From positions 40,960-104,959 of the IMG/VR virus record IMGVR_UViG_3300022745_000021: DNA of 64,000 bases; one strand, 5' to 3'. The DNA comes from a virus. The translations under genes and the position numbers were made by a program. How positions within the stretch are numbered: the stretch's first letter is position 1; each line of letters starts with the position of its first letter. Below the pieces are notes generated by a model. The model made no database searches. It saw only the letters and a list, made by a program, of their open reading frames with translations, and had not been told where the DNA came from. Positions 15,858 to 23,104 of the stretch are shown in pieces.

Positions 15858-15873
15858 CGTCGGTCTCCTCGTT

Positions 15874-15898
15874 GGGGTGGGCCTGCCTGCCCGTCCCC
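15874..15898 (-). ncRNA. 5'-leader hairpin with AGGCAG loop
   Basis: GGGC-AGGCAG-GCCC core with an outer GGGG/CCCC pairing, the longest stem of the family. Confidence 0.6.
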
Positions 15899-15909
15899 GT
15901 TGATGTCCC

Positions 15910-15937
15910 TACGTACCATGCTGGCGGTACACGTCAA
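15910..15937 (-). promoter_or_regulatory. dyad promoter (TTGACG-16-TACGTA)
   Basis: GTACC-N8-GGTAC at 15913-15930. Confidence 0.7.
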
Positions 15938-15939
15938 GC

Positions 15940-15975
15940 AAAAAAGTGAGTGGGCGGGGATTTTTTCGCCCACTC
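15940..15975 (-). terminator. rho-independent terminator
   Basis: Nine-pair stem GAGTGGGCG/CGCCCACTC with a 10-base loop and TTTTTT, right after the 148-residue gene and immediately before the next promoter. Confidence 0.85.
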
Positions 15976-15982
15976 GTGTTGG

Positions 15983-16429
15983 TCAGGCCGCCTTGCGGGT
16001 GTCGGTGGTGGCGGACAGGTTCTCGCCGTAGTGGTCGTCCACGGCATCGCGGACCGCCTGCACCTCGCGCTCGGTCGGCGCGCGGGAGAACATGAACTCA
16101 AGGTCCAGTTCCATCCCCTGCCAGTCGAGGATCAGGTTGTTGGTGCCCGAGCCGTCGCCCTCGTGGTCGTAGTAGATTTCCGCGTTGCGCGTGGGATCAT
16201 GCGCGTCGATCAGCGCGAACGTCCGGTTGCCCAGTTCGACCAGCGCGTGGTCGGCCGGCTCCCAGACCTTGACGACGGTGGCGTGCAGCGGGGCCAGCAC
16301 CACGTCGCGCTTGAACATGGCGCGGCCGATCGGACCGGACATCAGTTCGGTCACCGATGCGTAGAGCGAGCGGGTCGCGGCGTTGCGGGCGCGGTTCTCG
16401 GCGATAGCGGCTTGGACGTCGTAAGTCAT
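15983..16429 (-). CDS. hypothetical protein
   Basis: 148 residues. Helical N-terminus, beta-rich centre (A-T-V-V-K-V-W-E-P-A-D-H), helical C-terminus. Monocistronic with promoter, leader hairpin, GAGGAGACC and terminator. No recognised family. Confidence 0.7.
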   Translation of the reverse strand: MTYDVQAAIAENRARNAATRSLYASVTELMSGPIGRAMFKRDVVLAPLHATVVKVWEPADHALVELGNRTFALIDAHDPTRNAEIYYDHEGDGSGTNNLILDWQGMELDLEFMFSRAPTEREVQAVRDAVDDHYGENLSATTDTRKAA

Positions 16430-16446
16430 GGTCGGTCTCCTCGGTT

Positions 16447-16466
16447 GCAGGGCCTGCCTGCCCTGC
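16447..16466 (-). ncRNA. 5'-leader hairpin with AGGCAG loop
   Basis: GCAGGGC-AGGCAG-GCCCTGC, seven perfect pairs. The 5' base falls at the predicted transcription start. Confidence 0.65.
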
Positions 16467-16472
16467 CCCATC

Positions 16473-16500
16473 ACCATACCGTTATGGCGGTACGATGCAA
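16473..16500 (-). promoter_or_regulatory. dyad promoter (TTGCAT-16-TATGGT)
   Basis: ATACC-N8-GGTAC at 16476-16493. Confidence 0.7.
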
Positions 16501-16528
16501 GCGAAAAGTACAGCCCGTTGCAAACCGA

Positions 16529-16786
16529 TCAGAGCGCGAGCGGCATCACCCGGTTGGTCGGCTCATAGGTGCCAGTCCGGTCCAGCGCCGTGATCCCGCC
16601 CAGCCTGATCTTGTCCGCCGCGTCACGCCACTCGAACGGCACGGCCGACAAGGGCAGGCGCCGGCCATCCTCGATCAGCAGCAGTTCGCCGCGCATGTGC
16701 AGCGCGCGCACGAACACATCGGCGGGCACGCAGACTTCGGCGATCTCGTCGAGGTTCATGCGAGAGAACGTAGGGGTGCGTGTCAT
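16529..16786 (-). CDS. small hypothetical protein
   Basis: 85 residues, beta-rich, with L-H-M-R-G-E-L-L-L-I-E-D near residue 28. ATGA overlap upstream. No family recognised. Confidence 0.65.
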   Translation of the reverse strand: MTRTPTFSRMNLDEIAEVCVPADVFVRALHMRGELLLIEDGRRLPLSAVPFEWRDAADKIRLGGITALDRTGTYEPTNRVMPLAL

Positions 16787-17034
16787 AAGGCTTCGTCTCC
16801 ATGGCGCGGCTCGGACCAGTCCTCGAACCGGCCGTACTCGAACGTGTCGCGTGCCACCTTGCCGATGTCGTCCTTGCGCGCGATGGCGATGCACTGGCTC
16901 GGGTAGCGTTCGGGTTCGGGGAGCGACGACGCCGCCGCCCACCCGTGTTGCGTCCCGACGACGTGGTAATCGCCGGTGTCCAAGTCAATGACCAGCTTGG
17001 CGTAAATCGGCGCATCGAGCACAAGCGCGGTCAC
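16783..17034 (-). CDS. small hypothetical protein
   Basis: 83 residues from a GTG in a GTGA overlap. Beta-rich start (V-I-D-L-D-T-G-D-Y-H-V-V-G) and an acidic C-terminus. No recognised family. Confidence 0.65.
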   Translation of the reverse strand: MTALVLDAPIYAKLVIDLDTGDYHVVGTQHGWAAASSLPEPERYPSQCIAIARKDDIGKVARDTFEYGRFEDWSEPRHGDEAL

Positions 17035-17249
17035 GGGGTGTTCCCCAGCCGGGCCACCCGGCTCGTCCCTGCAACGCGTTGCACCCGGGTGCGCGGGCGT
17101 TCGGTCAGGAACACCGCGTCGCACTTGCGCACGTCCCCCGGGCCGGGGCCGAACCGGACCGTCGTCCAGCCGCCCTTGACCCGGGGGGAGACCACGACGC
17201 CATCGCCGTACTGGCTGTGCGTCACGCGCTTTCCATAGGAGAGCTTCAC
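17031..17249 (-). CDS. small hypothetical protein, SH3-like
   Basis: 72 residues from a GTG. The core V-T-H-S-Q-Y-G-D-G-V-V-V and W-T-T-V-R-F resembles small SH3-like barrels of the PcrA/UvrD C-terminal type (a G-x-G-x-V turn). The tail R-P-R-T-R-V-Q-R-V-A carries the R-x-R-type motif. Assignment by pattern only. Confidence 0.65.
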   Translation of the reverse strand: MKLSYGKRVTHSQYGDGVVVSPRVKGGWTTVRFGPGPGDVRKCDAVFLTERPRTRVQRVAGTSRVARLGNTP

Positions 17250-17253
17250 GTGT

Positions 17254-17895
17254 TCAGCCCTCCCGAAGCGGGTCGTTGGGTTTCAGGATCGCGGCCTTGG
17301 CGTCATACGCGTCGGGGTTGGCCTCAAAGTCGTCGCCGGTCTCGAACTCGGGGATCACGTTGCGCGGATCGGACCAGCTGTGGTCGGTCCCGGTCACCCG
17401 GCCCCGGTCGCTGTCGCGGTTGTAGCGCCAGCCGCCCGCGTCCGTCACGGGGTCGTCGAAGCGTGCGCTCTCGTAGTGTGGATGGTCGTGAAGTTCGAGG
17501 CAGGTGACTTCCTTGCCCCCCTGCGTCCTATACGTGTTCCCCACGACAAAAGGCTTGGTCACACGCTGGAAGTGACGGTGCACCGGCGTAGGCGTAGCGG
17601 GGGCGGCTGCCTCGGTCGAGGCGGGGGCCTCGAACAGCCCGGGCCAGAACGTCTTCGGGTCGATCCACATTTCCTCGCGGGACAGGTTCTCGTGTTCCTC
17701 GATCGCCTCGATCACGTCTTCGATCACGGTGTCCGCGTCCAGCGCCGGGTTCTCGTCTTCGTCGGCGTGCGCCTCGTTGTAGTAGGCGATCAGTTCGCCG
17801 CGCAGGTGCTCCTCGTCCGGGTGGATCGAGAAGCGCGGACCAGACGACGTTTCGATGTGGCAGACGATCAGCTTGGGGGTGTTGTTATCGGTCAT
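17254..17895 (-). CDS. hypothetical acidic protein
   Basis: 213 residues. Acidic helical first half (E-D-V-I-E-A-I-E-E-H-E), Pro/Ala linker near 95, and a second half starting F-V-V-G-N-T-Y-R-T that looks like a small beta barrel. ATG five bases after the upstream stop. Not assigned. Confidence 0.7.
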   Translation of the reverse strand: MTDNNTPKLIVCHIETSSGPRFSIHPDEEHLRGELIAYYNEAHADEDENPALDADTVIEDVIEAIEEHENLSREEMWIDPKTFWPGLFEAPASTEAAAPATPTPVHRHFQRVTKPFVVGNTYRTQGGKEVTCLELHDHPHYESARFDDPVTDAGGWRYNRDSDRGRVTGTDHSWSDPRNVIPEFETGDDFEANPDAYDAKAAILKPNDPLREG

Positions 17896-17899
17896 GGGA

Positions 17900-18520
17900 T
17901 CAATCCTCCAGTGCAGTGACGTGAACGCTCGCGCTCTCGTCGTCGTTGACGGTAAATTCGGTAACCAGCGGCTGGCCGTAGTCACTGCCGGACAGGCACT
18001 CGTTGGCTTCGCGGACACGCTCGGCCAGCTGCCGGCCGATCTCGGCGGCGTGGTCTTCATCGCGTGCCCCACGCACGATCAGGTTGAGCGTCATGTCAAC
18101 CGACACCGTGAAGTCGCCGGACGCGGGGTCCGGGTCAACGTCGGTGACCAGTCGGGAGAGCTTGAAAACGCCCATGCAGCGCTTACCCATCAGGGTCGGC
18201 GTGCCGTTGAGCGGCGGATAGATGACGGTGTCGGTGTCCTCGGTCAGAAACTTGCCATGGCGGCGACGGATCGAGCGCACGCGGTAGCGCGGGCAGCCCT
18301 CCAGCACGTCCTCACCGATGGCCTCGACGGTGCCGTCAACCCACGCGGCGTACTCGCCGGTGCGGGTGGTGCCGCCGATCTTGCCGTTCGGCATAACGCC
18401 CATAGCGAAGTCGAAGCAACGCACGGTGTCGCCCACGGCGATCGGCTGGTCGAGCATGTCCTTGTCGGCCGACAGGTCGGACAGGGGGATGGCGGGGGTG
18501 ATCTCGGTGAAGGTGGTCAC
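17900..18520 (-). CDS. hypothetical protein, SH3-like N-terminus
   Basis: 206 residues from a GTG preceded by GAGGAGACC. The N-terminal 100 residues are beta-rich (I-A-V-G-D-T-V-R-C-F-D-F; A-A-W-V-D-G-T-V-E-A), like SH3/KOW-type domains. The rest is alpha/beta and acidic. First gene of an operon with a dyad promoter and a perfect leader hairpin. Confidence 0.7.
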   Translation of the reverse strand: MTTFTEITPAIPLSDLSADKDMLDQPIAVGDTVRCFDFAMGVMPNGKIGGTTRTGEYAAWVDGTVEAIGEDVLEGCPRYRVRSIRRRHGKFLTEDTDTVIYPPLNGTPTLMGKRCMGVFKLSRLVTDVDPDPASGDFTVSVDMTLNLIVRGARDEDHAAEIGRQLAERVREANECLSGSDYGQPLVTEFTVNDDESASVHVTALED

Positions 18521-18536
18521 GGTCTTGGTCTCCTCG

Positions 18537-18554
18537 GGCGGCCTGCCTGCCGCC
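18537..18554 (-). ncRNA. 5'-leader hairpin with AGGCAG loop
   Basis: GGCGGC-AGGCAG-GCCGCC, six perfect pairs. Confidence 0.65.
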
Positions 18555-18562
18555 GATGTCTC

Positions 18563-18590
18563 TACATACCATGCAGGGGGTACGTGTCAA
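18563..18590 (-). promoter_or_regulatory. dyad promoter (TTGACA-16-TATGTA)
   Basis: ATACC-N8-GGTAC at 18566-18583 with a consensus TTGACA. Confidence 0.75.
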
Positions 18591-18844
18591 GCGTCAAGTG
18601 CAGCCGGTTGCAACTTGGCGAACACTTTTCCGCGCTTGCGGGGGCGGACCGTGAAGCCCTCCCCCGTGCGGTGCGATCCGCGCTGCGCCAGTTCGGGCAC
18701 CGGCTGGAGCGGTGCCCAGCCCCAGCCGTGCCGGTCCTCGGCCAGTCGGAACGCGTGGCCGATCCGGGCCTCCGCGCCGTAGCACAGCCGGGCGTTGTCG
18801 AGCGCAGCCGCACGTGAGGCGAACCGGGCGGCGGTCAGGGTCAC
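18587..18844 (-). CDS. small hypothetical protein
   Basis: 85 residues from a GTG in a GTGA overlap. Basic, with W-G-W-A-P-L-Q-P-V near the middle and a K-R-G-K-V-F-A-K-L-Q-P tail encoded partly by a TTGCAACCGGCTGCA sequence. Its stop lies in the promoter of the next gene. No family. Confidence 0.6.
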   Translation of the reverse strand: MTLTAARFASRAAALDNARLCYGAEARIGHAFRLAEDRHGWGWAPLQPVPELAQRGSHRTGEGFTVRPRKRGKVFAKLQPAALDA

Positions 18845-19221
18845 CAGTCGCGGCCCCGGTCGCGGCATTCGGCCTCACGGCCGGGGATGCGAGCACGTTC
18901 GCGCGGGTCGCAGTAATCGAGCGGGCGCGGGCCGAAGATCGTCCGGTGCAACGGGTGCAGCGGATGTGTGATCGGCATCGCCGGGTGCACCGCGACCGGT
19001 GCCGGACGAGCAGGGGCCGCACGCACGATCACCGGCGCCGGGCGGGTGATGACGACAGGACGGGAGACGACCGGCGCGGAGACGTGCGGCGTCGCGACGT
19101 GTGGCGCAGATATGTGCGGTGCGGAAAAATGCGGCACCGACACGTGCGCGGTGAAGCTGGCGTGAGCGGCAGTGCCGGTCAGTGCCAAGGCGGCGGTCAG
19201 GAGGGCGAGGCATTGGCGCAT
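18841..19221 (-). CDS. exported His/Pro-repeat protein
   Basis: 126 residues: a signal peptide (cut after about A-H-A at residue 20), then imperfect repeats of the form P-H-[IV]-S-A (about residues 25-50), Pro/Val-rich and Pro/Ala-rich stretches, and a C-terminal domain with two Cys (D-Y-C-D and A-E-C-R). It should act in the periplasm or outside. Metal binding by the histidines is possible but not shown. Confidence 0.65.
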   Translation of the reverse strand: MRQCLALLTAALALTGTAAHASFTAHVSVPHFSAPHISAPHVATPHVSAPVVSRPVVITRPAPVIVRAAPARPAPVAVHPAMPITHPLHPLHRTIFGPRPLDYCDPRERARIPGREAECRDRGRDW

Positions 19222-19248
19222 TGAATGGGTCTCCTAGCAACACGTGTA

Positions 19249-19277
19249 GGTGTACGAAAACAGGGGAGCCGTGTCAA
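19249..19277 (-). promoter_or_regulatory. promoter with CTACACGTGT box (TTGACA-17-TACACC)
   Basis: Drives the exported His/Pro protein. An ACACCTACACGTGTT palindrome overlaps and follows the -10 (19239-19253). Confidence 0.55.
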
Positions 19278-19305
19278 GCTCACCTGCCCGTCTGGTGGCG
19301 CTGGA

Positions 19306-19893
19306 TCAGTCCAGCTTGTTGTAATACTGGCCCTTGCCATCCCATGCGTGCGCCCACGCGTGGCTGGACACCTTGGGACGGTTGTCGGCACCGCACCGCA
19401 CCTTGAACGGCGTGCCCTTGACGGCGGTCTCGTCGGCTACCTCGTAACCGTAGAAGCCGGGTTCCGACGACGCGGCGCGCTCGGGGTCGAGCTTGCTGCC
19501 CAGCGGCTGGAGCGTCAGTCCGTTCGGCGTGGTGGCGACCACCTTGTAGAAGGAGTTGAGGCTCATGGAATATCCCCAATTGGACACGAGGATGTCACCG
19601 ACTTTGTAGGTGTGCGGCGCGGCGCGCTCGGCCTTGCGAGCGGCTTTGCGATCGGCGTCCTGCCGGTAGGCTTCAACGGTGCCGGCGATGCGCGCGGCGC
19701 GCTTCTCGGCGGTCAGGTAGACCTCCCAGTAGATCGGCTTGGCCTTCTTGCCATGGAACGCCTTGACGACGGGGCGGCCGGTGGTCTCGTGGTCGTAGGT
19801 GTAGAAGACAAGGCCGAGTTCGGTGGCCTCGACCTGTTCGAGGTTCGGCTTGTCGGTGGGGATGTAGAACTCGCGGTTCAGGGTCATGTGCAT
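19306..19893 (-). CDS. hypothetical protein
   Basis: 195 residues. Mixed N-terminal domain, basic helix (K-A-A-R-K-A-E-R-A-A) near 95, and a second beta-rich domain from Y-K-V-G-D-I-L-V-S-N-W-G. First of two in-frame ATGs chosen for its GAGGAG spacing. Own promoter and leader hairpin. No family recognised. Confidence 0.7.
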   Translation of the reverse strand: MHMTLNREFYIPTDKPNLEQVEATELGLVFYTYDHETTGRPVVKAFHGKKAKPIYWEVYLTAEKRAARIAGTVEAYRQDADRKAARKAERAAPHTYKVGDILVSNWGYSMSLNSFYKVVATTPNGLTLQPLGSKLDPERAASSEPGFYGYEVADETAVKGTPFKVRCGADNRPKVSSHAWAHAWDGKGQYYNKLD

Positions 19894-19917
19894 CGAATGT
19901 CTCCTCGGTGGTCGGTC

Positions 19918-19931
19918 CGGCCTGCCTGCCG
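19918..19931 (-). ncRNA. 5'-leader hairpin with AGGCAG loop
   Basis: CGGC-AGGCAG-GCCG. Upstream of the 195-residue gene. Confidence 0.6.
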
Positions 19932-19943
19932 TTCCGATGTCTC

Positions 19944-19971
19944 TTAGTACCACGCTGGCGGTACGTTGCAA
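19944..19971 (-). promoter_or_regulatory. dyad promoter (TTGCAA-16-TACTAA)
   Basis: GTACC-N8-GGTAC at 19947-19964. Confidence 0.7.
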
Positions 19972-19980
19972 GCGAAAAAG

Positions 19981-19996
19981 TGCAACCGGGTTGCAA
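19981..19996 (-). repeat. TTGCAAC/GTTGCA palindrome next to a T-run
   Basis: Minus strand TTGCAACCCGGTTGCACTTTT between the 209-residue gene and the next promoter. Confidence 0.6.
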
Positions 19997-20000
19997 AATG

Positions 20001-20630
20001 TCAGGCGTGCTGCCTGCCCGGTTCGGCGACGAAGAACTCGGCGATCTGTTCTGGCGAGAACCCCCAGCCCTGCCCGGCTTGGCCCTTGCCCTCGCGGGAC
20101 AGCACGATGGCCCCGCTGGTGACCTGTCCGTGGCGCGCGTTGGTGACGTGGAACTTGTCGCGCGGCTTGAAGGTGACGAGCCGCCCGGTGCCGCCGGGCC
20201 GGAAGGCAACCGGCTTGGTGCACATCAGCACCGTCCATTGTAGGATGGGCTGGCCCGGGTCGATCGGGACCATGCTGTGCTCGAACAGCACGTTGTCGAT
20301 GATCTTGATCGCCTGCGCGACCGATAGCGCGATCTCCCGGCCCTCGGTGCGACACGACACCACGCCCACGGGCCTGCCCAGTCCGCCGTCGAAGCTGGCG
20401 GCGTACAGCTTCTCGAACTTCTCGGCGGCGGCCGGCGAGACGGTGTAGCCCTTTGAGCGGTGGACCCAGCGCCCCCCTACGGCCTCGGCAAGCCATGACG
20501 CGCGGCCCTTCATGCCCTCGCGGCTGTCGAGCGGCTGGATCACCTTCTTGCCCTTGGCGTAGCGCGCGTCGGTGATCCGGTAGGCGAGGTTGGCGGCGCC
20601 GTCGATGGCGATGCGGGTCTCGGCGGTCAT
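20001..20630 (-). CDS. hypothetical protein
   Basis: 209 residues, alpha/beta, with a basic segment G-K-K-V-I-Q-P and R-W-V-H-R-S-K-G-Y in the first third. ATGA overlap upstream. I do not recognise it. Confidence 0.7.
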   Translation of the reverse strand: MTAETRIAIDGAANLAYRITDARYAKGKKVIQPLDSREGMKGRASWLAEAVGGRWVHRSKGYTVSPAAAEKFEKLYAASFDGGLGRPVGVVSCRTEGREIALSVAQAIKIIDNVLFEHSMVPIDPGQPILQWTVLMCTKPVAFRPGGTGRLVTFKPRDKFHVTNARHGQVTSGAIVLSREGKGQAGQGWGFSPEQIAEFFVAEPGRQHA

Positions 20631-20914
20631 GCTACGATCTCCCCGGCCGGGTGGGTGTAGACCGCGCTGCCGGTCTGGAGCACGCGGCGCTCCTGATCGA
20701 GCGCGGTGATCTCGGCGGCGATGCCGGCGGCGCGGTCCTGCGCGTCGAACAGCGCGATCAGGGCGCGGGCCTGCGCGATGCGGCCCCGGGCGTTGTGGTA
20801 GAGGCGTTCGCGGCGCACTTCCTCGCCGACGGCGAGCATCAGGTCGATGTCGAGCAAGCCGATCGCGTGGGTGATGGCGTCGATGCGGGCTTCGGTGACG
20901 GTCTGGAACGACAT
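20627..20914 (-). CDS. hypothetical helical protein
   Basis: 95 residues, entirely helical, with heptad-like spacing (A-I-G-L-L-D-I-D-L-M; A-Q-A-R-A-L-I-A-L-F), so probably a coiled-coil dimer. Promoter, variant leader hairpin and GAGGAGACC upstream. No family. Confidence 0.7.
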   Translation of the reverse strand: MSFQTVTEARIDAITHAIGLLDIDLMLAVGEEVRRERLYHNARGRIAQARALIALFDAQDRAAGIAAEITALDQERRVLQTGSAVYTHPAGEIVA

Positions 20915-20938
20915 GGTATGGTCTCCTCGTATCGGGCC

Positions 20939-20952
20939 GGGACTGCCTTCCC
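20939..20952 (-). ncRNA. 5'-leader hairpin, covariant stem
   Basis: GGGA-AGGCAG-TCCC. The closing pair is A-T instead of C-G with both sides changed, while the loop is unchanged: direct covariation support. Confidence 0.65.
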
Positions 20953-20964
20953 TGCCGATGACCT

Positions 20965-20992
20965 TTCATACCACGCCGGGGGTACGGTGCAA
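20965..20992 (-). promoter_or_regulatory. dyad promoter (TTGCAC-16-TATGAA)
   Basis: ATACC-N8-GGTAC at 20968-20985. Confidence 0.7.
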
Positions 20993-21011
20993 GCGAAAAG
21001 TGCGGGCGGCC

Positions 21012-21254
21012 CTAGAGCAGGCCCTCTTTTTTCGCGAGCCAGCCTTGGATCGAGACCGTCCCCGCGCGCTTGCCCCGGTAGTCGGGGTGGTCGCTCACGC
21101 CCTCCTCGTGGAAGTCGGCTTGGCTCTTGGGGAACCACATCGGCGTCACGACGCGGGCGAGCTTGAGCAGGTAGCTCCGGTCGCTTTCCTTGACGACGAT
21201 CGCGGCGGCCTCGTACGGGGGCGTTTCGCGGCGAGCGGTGTAGCCTAGGGCCAT
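21012..21254 (-). CDS. small hypothetical protein
   Basis: 80 residues. M-A-L-G-Y-T-A-R-R-E-T-P at the start, W-F-P-K-S-Q in the centre (residues near 40 often seen in small phage DNA-binding or inhibitor proteins), W-L-A-K-K-E-G at the end. Ribosome site weak. No family. Confidence 0.65.
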   Translation of the reverse strand: MALGYTARRETPPYEAAAIVVKESDRSYLLKLARVVTPMWFPKSQADFHEEGVSDHPDYRGKRAGTVSIQGWLAKKEGLL

Positions 21255-21264
21255 GGGTATACTC

Positions 21265-21480
21265 CTACTTGCGCTTGCCCCGCGCCCGGCGGCGCTGGCG
21301 CTTGGTCTGGGGCACGGTGCTGGTGAAGCGTTCGACGTTGCGGTCCGCGATCGGCGTGTTCCAGCCGGTGTCCGGCCTGCCCCGACGGGGATAGCCGAGC
21401 AGATCATCGAACGGACTGTCCATCGGGACGCCATACGACGTGGCGGTGAGACCAATGGCGTAGGCGAGTGCGGGGAACAT
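21265..21480 (-). CDS. small hypothetical protein, very basic tail
   Basis: 71 residues; the last 12 are K-R-Q-R-R-R-A-R-G-K-R-K. ATG at 21480; a GTG nine codons upstream overlapping the previous gene is an alternative. Probably nucleic-acid binding by its tail; not assigned. Confidence 0.6.
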   Translation of the reverse strand: MFPALAYAIGLTATSYGVPMDSPFDDLLGYPRRGRPDTGWNTPIADRNVERFTSTVPQTKRQRRRARGKRK

Positions 21481-21488
21481 ACGGCGCG

Positions 21489-21860
21489 TCAGTGCACGTC
21501 CTGACACATGATTGTCCGGGCACGGTGTCGCACATTGCTGAACGCATCGTCTAGTTGTTCGCGGGTCAGCCCCGACGACGACACGAAAACAACCGGGCGG
21601 GGCGGCGGGGTGATCCGCTTCTCGCATACCCATGCCAGCGCCAGCAGGGCGACGGCGACCGGCAGCAGCAGCGCGGCGAGCAGCCAGTCGTGATGCCCGA
21701 AGGCAAAGCCGGCGACGGCGCCGGTGACGAGCGTCAGCCCGCAAGCGACGCTGGTCAGTGCGGCGTAGCCCCGGTGGTAGTACTCGCCGGTGTGCTTGTC
21801 CTGCGCGTAGCCATTGACATAGGCGCGGGCTATAGGGATCAGGTAGTGTAGCGGCAACAT
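21489..21860 (-). CDS. membrane protein
   Basis: 123 residues. Two hydrophobic helices at about residues 33-55 and 57-78 joined by G-H-H-D-W, giving a membrane hairpin, then a soluble tail with a C-Q-D-V-H end. GGAGACACCC before the ATG. Holin-like topology is possible, but it lies far from the lysis genes. Confidence 0.65.
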   Translation of the reverse strand: MLPLHYLIPIARAYVNGYAQDKHTGEYYHRGYAALTSVACGLTLVTGAVAGFAFGHHDWLLAALLLPVAVALLALAWVCEKRITPPPRPVVFVSSSGLTREQLDDAFSNVRHRARTIMCQDVH

Positions 21861-21890
21861 GTGGGTGTCTCCTCGTCTCTGCCAAGAACA

Positions 21891-21920
21891 CATGTAGCCT
21901 ACACATTAGCGGGCGTCAAG
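21891..21920 (-). promoter_or_regulatory. promoter with ACATGTGT box (TTGACG-18-TACATG)
   Basis: Located between the TerL C-terminal gene and the membrane-protein gene. An AACACATGTAG palindrome covers the -10. Confidence 0.5.
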
Positions 21921-21969
21921 CGGCTTGGTTCCAGCCCGTGCTACGATTTTCCCGGCTCGCGCTTTACCG

Positions 21970-21985
21970 TTGCAACTGGTTGCAC
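21970..21985. repeat. TTGCAACTGGTTGCA palindrome
   Basis: Immediately after the stop of the TerL C-terminal fragment. Confidence 0.65.
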
Positions 21986-22249
21986 CTATTCCGGCCTCGG
22001 CCCGGGGTCGCGGCGCTCCCCGCCCTGCCGGATCGTCTGTCCCGCCTCGGTCTGCGTGATGTGCGCCGCCCGGACGATGCGCGACTGGCGGATTGCGAAG
22101 ATCGTGCCGCACACCGCGTCGGCGACGTCCTTCGAGTTGTGGACGAACACGCCTGCGGCCAGCGCGAAGTTTTCAGTCCCCGGCACCGTCAGGTCGAACA
22201 CCGGAACGGGCTGCGAGGTAGTTATCCGCGTCACGCGAGTGCATTTCAT
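21986..22249 (-). CDS. terL: terminase large subunit, C-terminal fragment with C-intein half
   Basis: 87 residues. Residues 1-38 are a C-terminal split-intein half: block F (P-V-P-V-F-D-L-T-V-P-G-T-E-N-F-A) and block G (G-V-F-V-H-N), with the conserved penultimate His and terminal Asn. Ser39 is the +1 nucleophile and opens the C-extein S-K-D-V-A-D-A-V-C-G, the last nuclease motif of phage TerL proteins (the D-x-x-D-A acidic residues). The ATG overlaps the endonuclease stop (ATGA) and follows GGGGGGAGACC. The 49-residue extein should be joined to residues 1-617 of the N-terminal gene by trans-splicing. Confidence 0.9.
   Translation of the reverse strand: MKCTRVTRITTSQPVPVFDLTVPGTENFALAAGVFVHNSKDVADAVCGTIFAIRQSRIVRAAHITQTEAGQTIRQGGERRDPGPRPE
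22136..22249 (-). other. split intein, C-terminal half
   Basis: Codons 1-38 of the TerL C-terminal gene, ending in His-Asn before the Ser codon at 22135-22133. Blocks F and G are present, and nothing else is attached. Confidence 0.88.
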
Positions 22250-23055
22250 GGTAGGTCTCCCCCCTTGGCAGGAGCGTGTTTGCGTCGGCCGGGGTACGGA
22301 ACAGCCGCCTCCTCCCATACCCGTCGTGCGTGCTCGGCGGCTTCGGCCTCGTCATCGAAGTACCCCTTCGTCACCTTGCGGAAGATCACGCGCCATCGCC
22401 CTTGCGGCGCGAACCACGACACGCCGGTCCACTCGGACGACTTGACCGCTCGCCTCGTACACGTGTTGAAGTTGGGGATGACGAAGTCTTCGGGCAAGGG
22501 GTCGTCGGGGAAGTTAAGCTCCCGGCCCTGACCCGGGTAACGCGCCCGCGCCACGCGGTCGTAGACCTTGGCCGCGATGGTGATGTCTCGGTATTGCCCG
22601 TAGTGGACCGTGCCCACTGTCACGCGCCAGAACCCGGCTTCCTTGGCGGGCTTTACCCCGCGATAGCCGTGCGGCGGCGCGTCTCCCATGTAGCCACGGA
22701 TTGCCACGCGTGTCCTCCCGCAGTTGACGGCGTCCGGCAGGTGGCGAAGGTTTCGCCGCCGGCAGTCAAGTCGGTCGTGGTTTTCATGGTCAATATGCAT
22801 ACCCGGCGGTGCCCTGCCCGCGATCAGGCTGTGCAGCGATCGGTTTTCCGTGCGCTTGCAGCTGACCCGGCTGTGCCCCTGTCGGTGCCGGATGCTGTAC
22901 GCGTAGCCGTTGTTCAGGTGTAGCGCCAGCCCGTCCACCAAGGGCACGTCGGCATAGTCGATCTTGGCCCACACCCACGTGCCCTTGGGTCCGCGCACCG
23001 GAACCTCGACGTAGTCGGGCAAAAACCGAAAGGGCGGCCAGTCGATGTAGGTCAC
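22246..23055 (-). CDS. free-standing HNH homing endonuclease with AP2 domains
   Basis: 269 residues from a GTG with AGGAG eight bases upstream. Residues 85-125 carry the HNH core (H-I-D-H-E-N-H-D-R-L-D ... R-R-R-N-L-R). Around 145-200 there is an AP2-type DNA-binding segment (G-Y-R-G-V ... F-W-R-V-T-V), and a second, weaker one near 225-255 (T-G-V-S-W ... R-W-R-V-I-F). This HNH-AP2 layout is that of phage homing endonucleases. It lies exactly between the two halves of the split intein in TerL, so it is the likely mobility factor of that element. Confidence 0.88.
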   Translation of the reverse strand: MTYIDWPPFRFLPDYVEVPVRGPKGTWVWAKIDYADVPLVDGLALHLNNGYAYSIRHRQGHSRVSCKRTENRSLHSLIAGRAPPGMHIDHENHDRLDCRRRNLRHLPDAVNCGRTRVAIRGYMGDAPPHGYRGVKPAKEAGFWRVTVGTVHYGQYRDITIAAKVYDRVARARYPGQGRELNFPDDPLPEDFVIPNFNTCTRRAVKSSEWTGVSWFAPQGRWRVIFRKVTKGYFDDEAEAAEHARRVWEEAAVPYPGRRKHAPAKGGDLP

Positions 23056-23075
23056 GGGTTGTTCTCCTCACCGAC

Positions 23076-23104
23076 TATATCGTACCACCCCCCTAGTTAG
23101 TCAA
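23076..23104 (-). promoter_or_regulatory. possible promoter of the endonuclease gene
   Basis: TTGACT (minus strand, overlapping the last codons of the TerL N-terminal gene) and GATATA at 17 bp, with a GTGGTAC half-site in the spacer. Confidence 0.4.
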
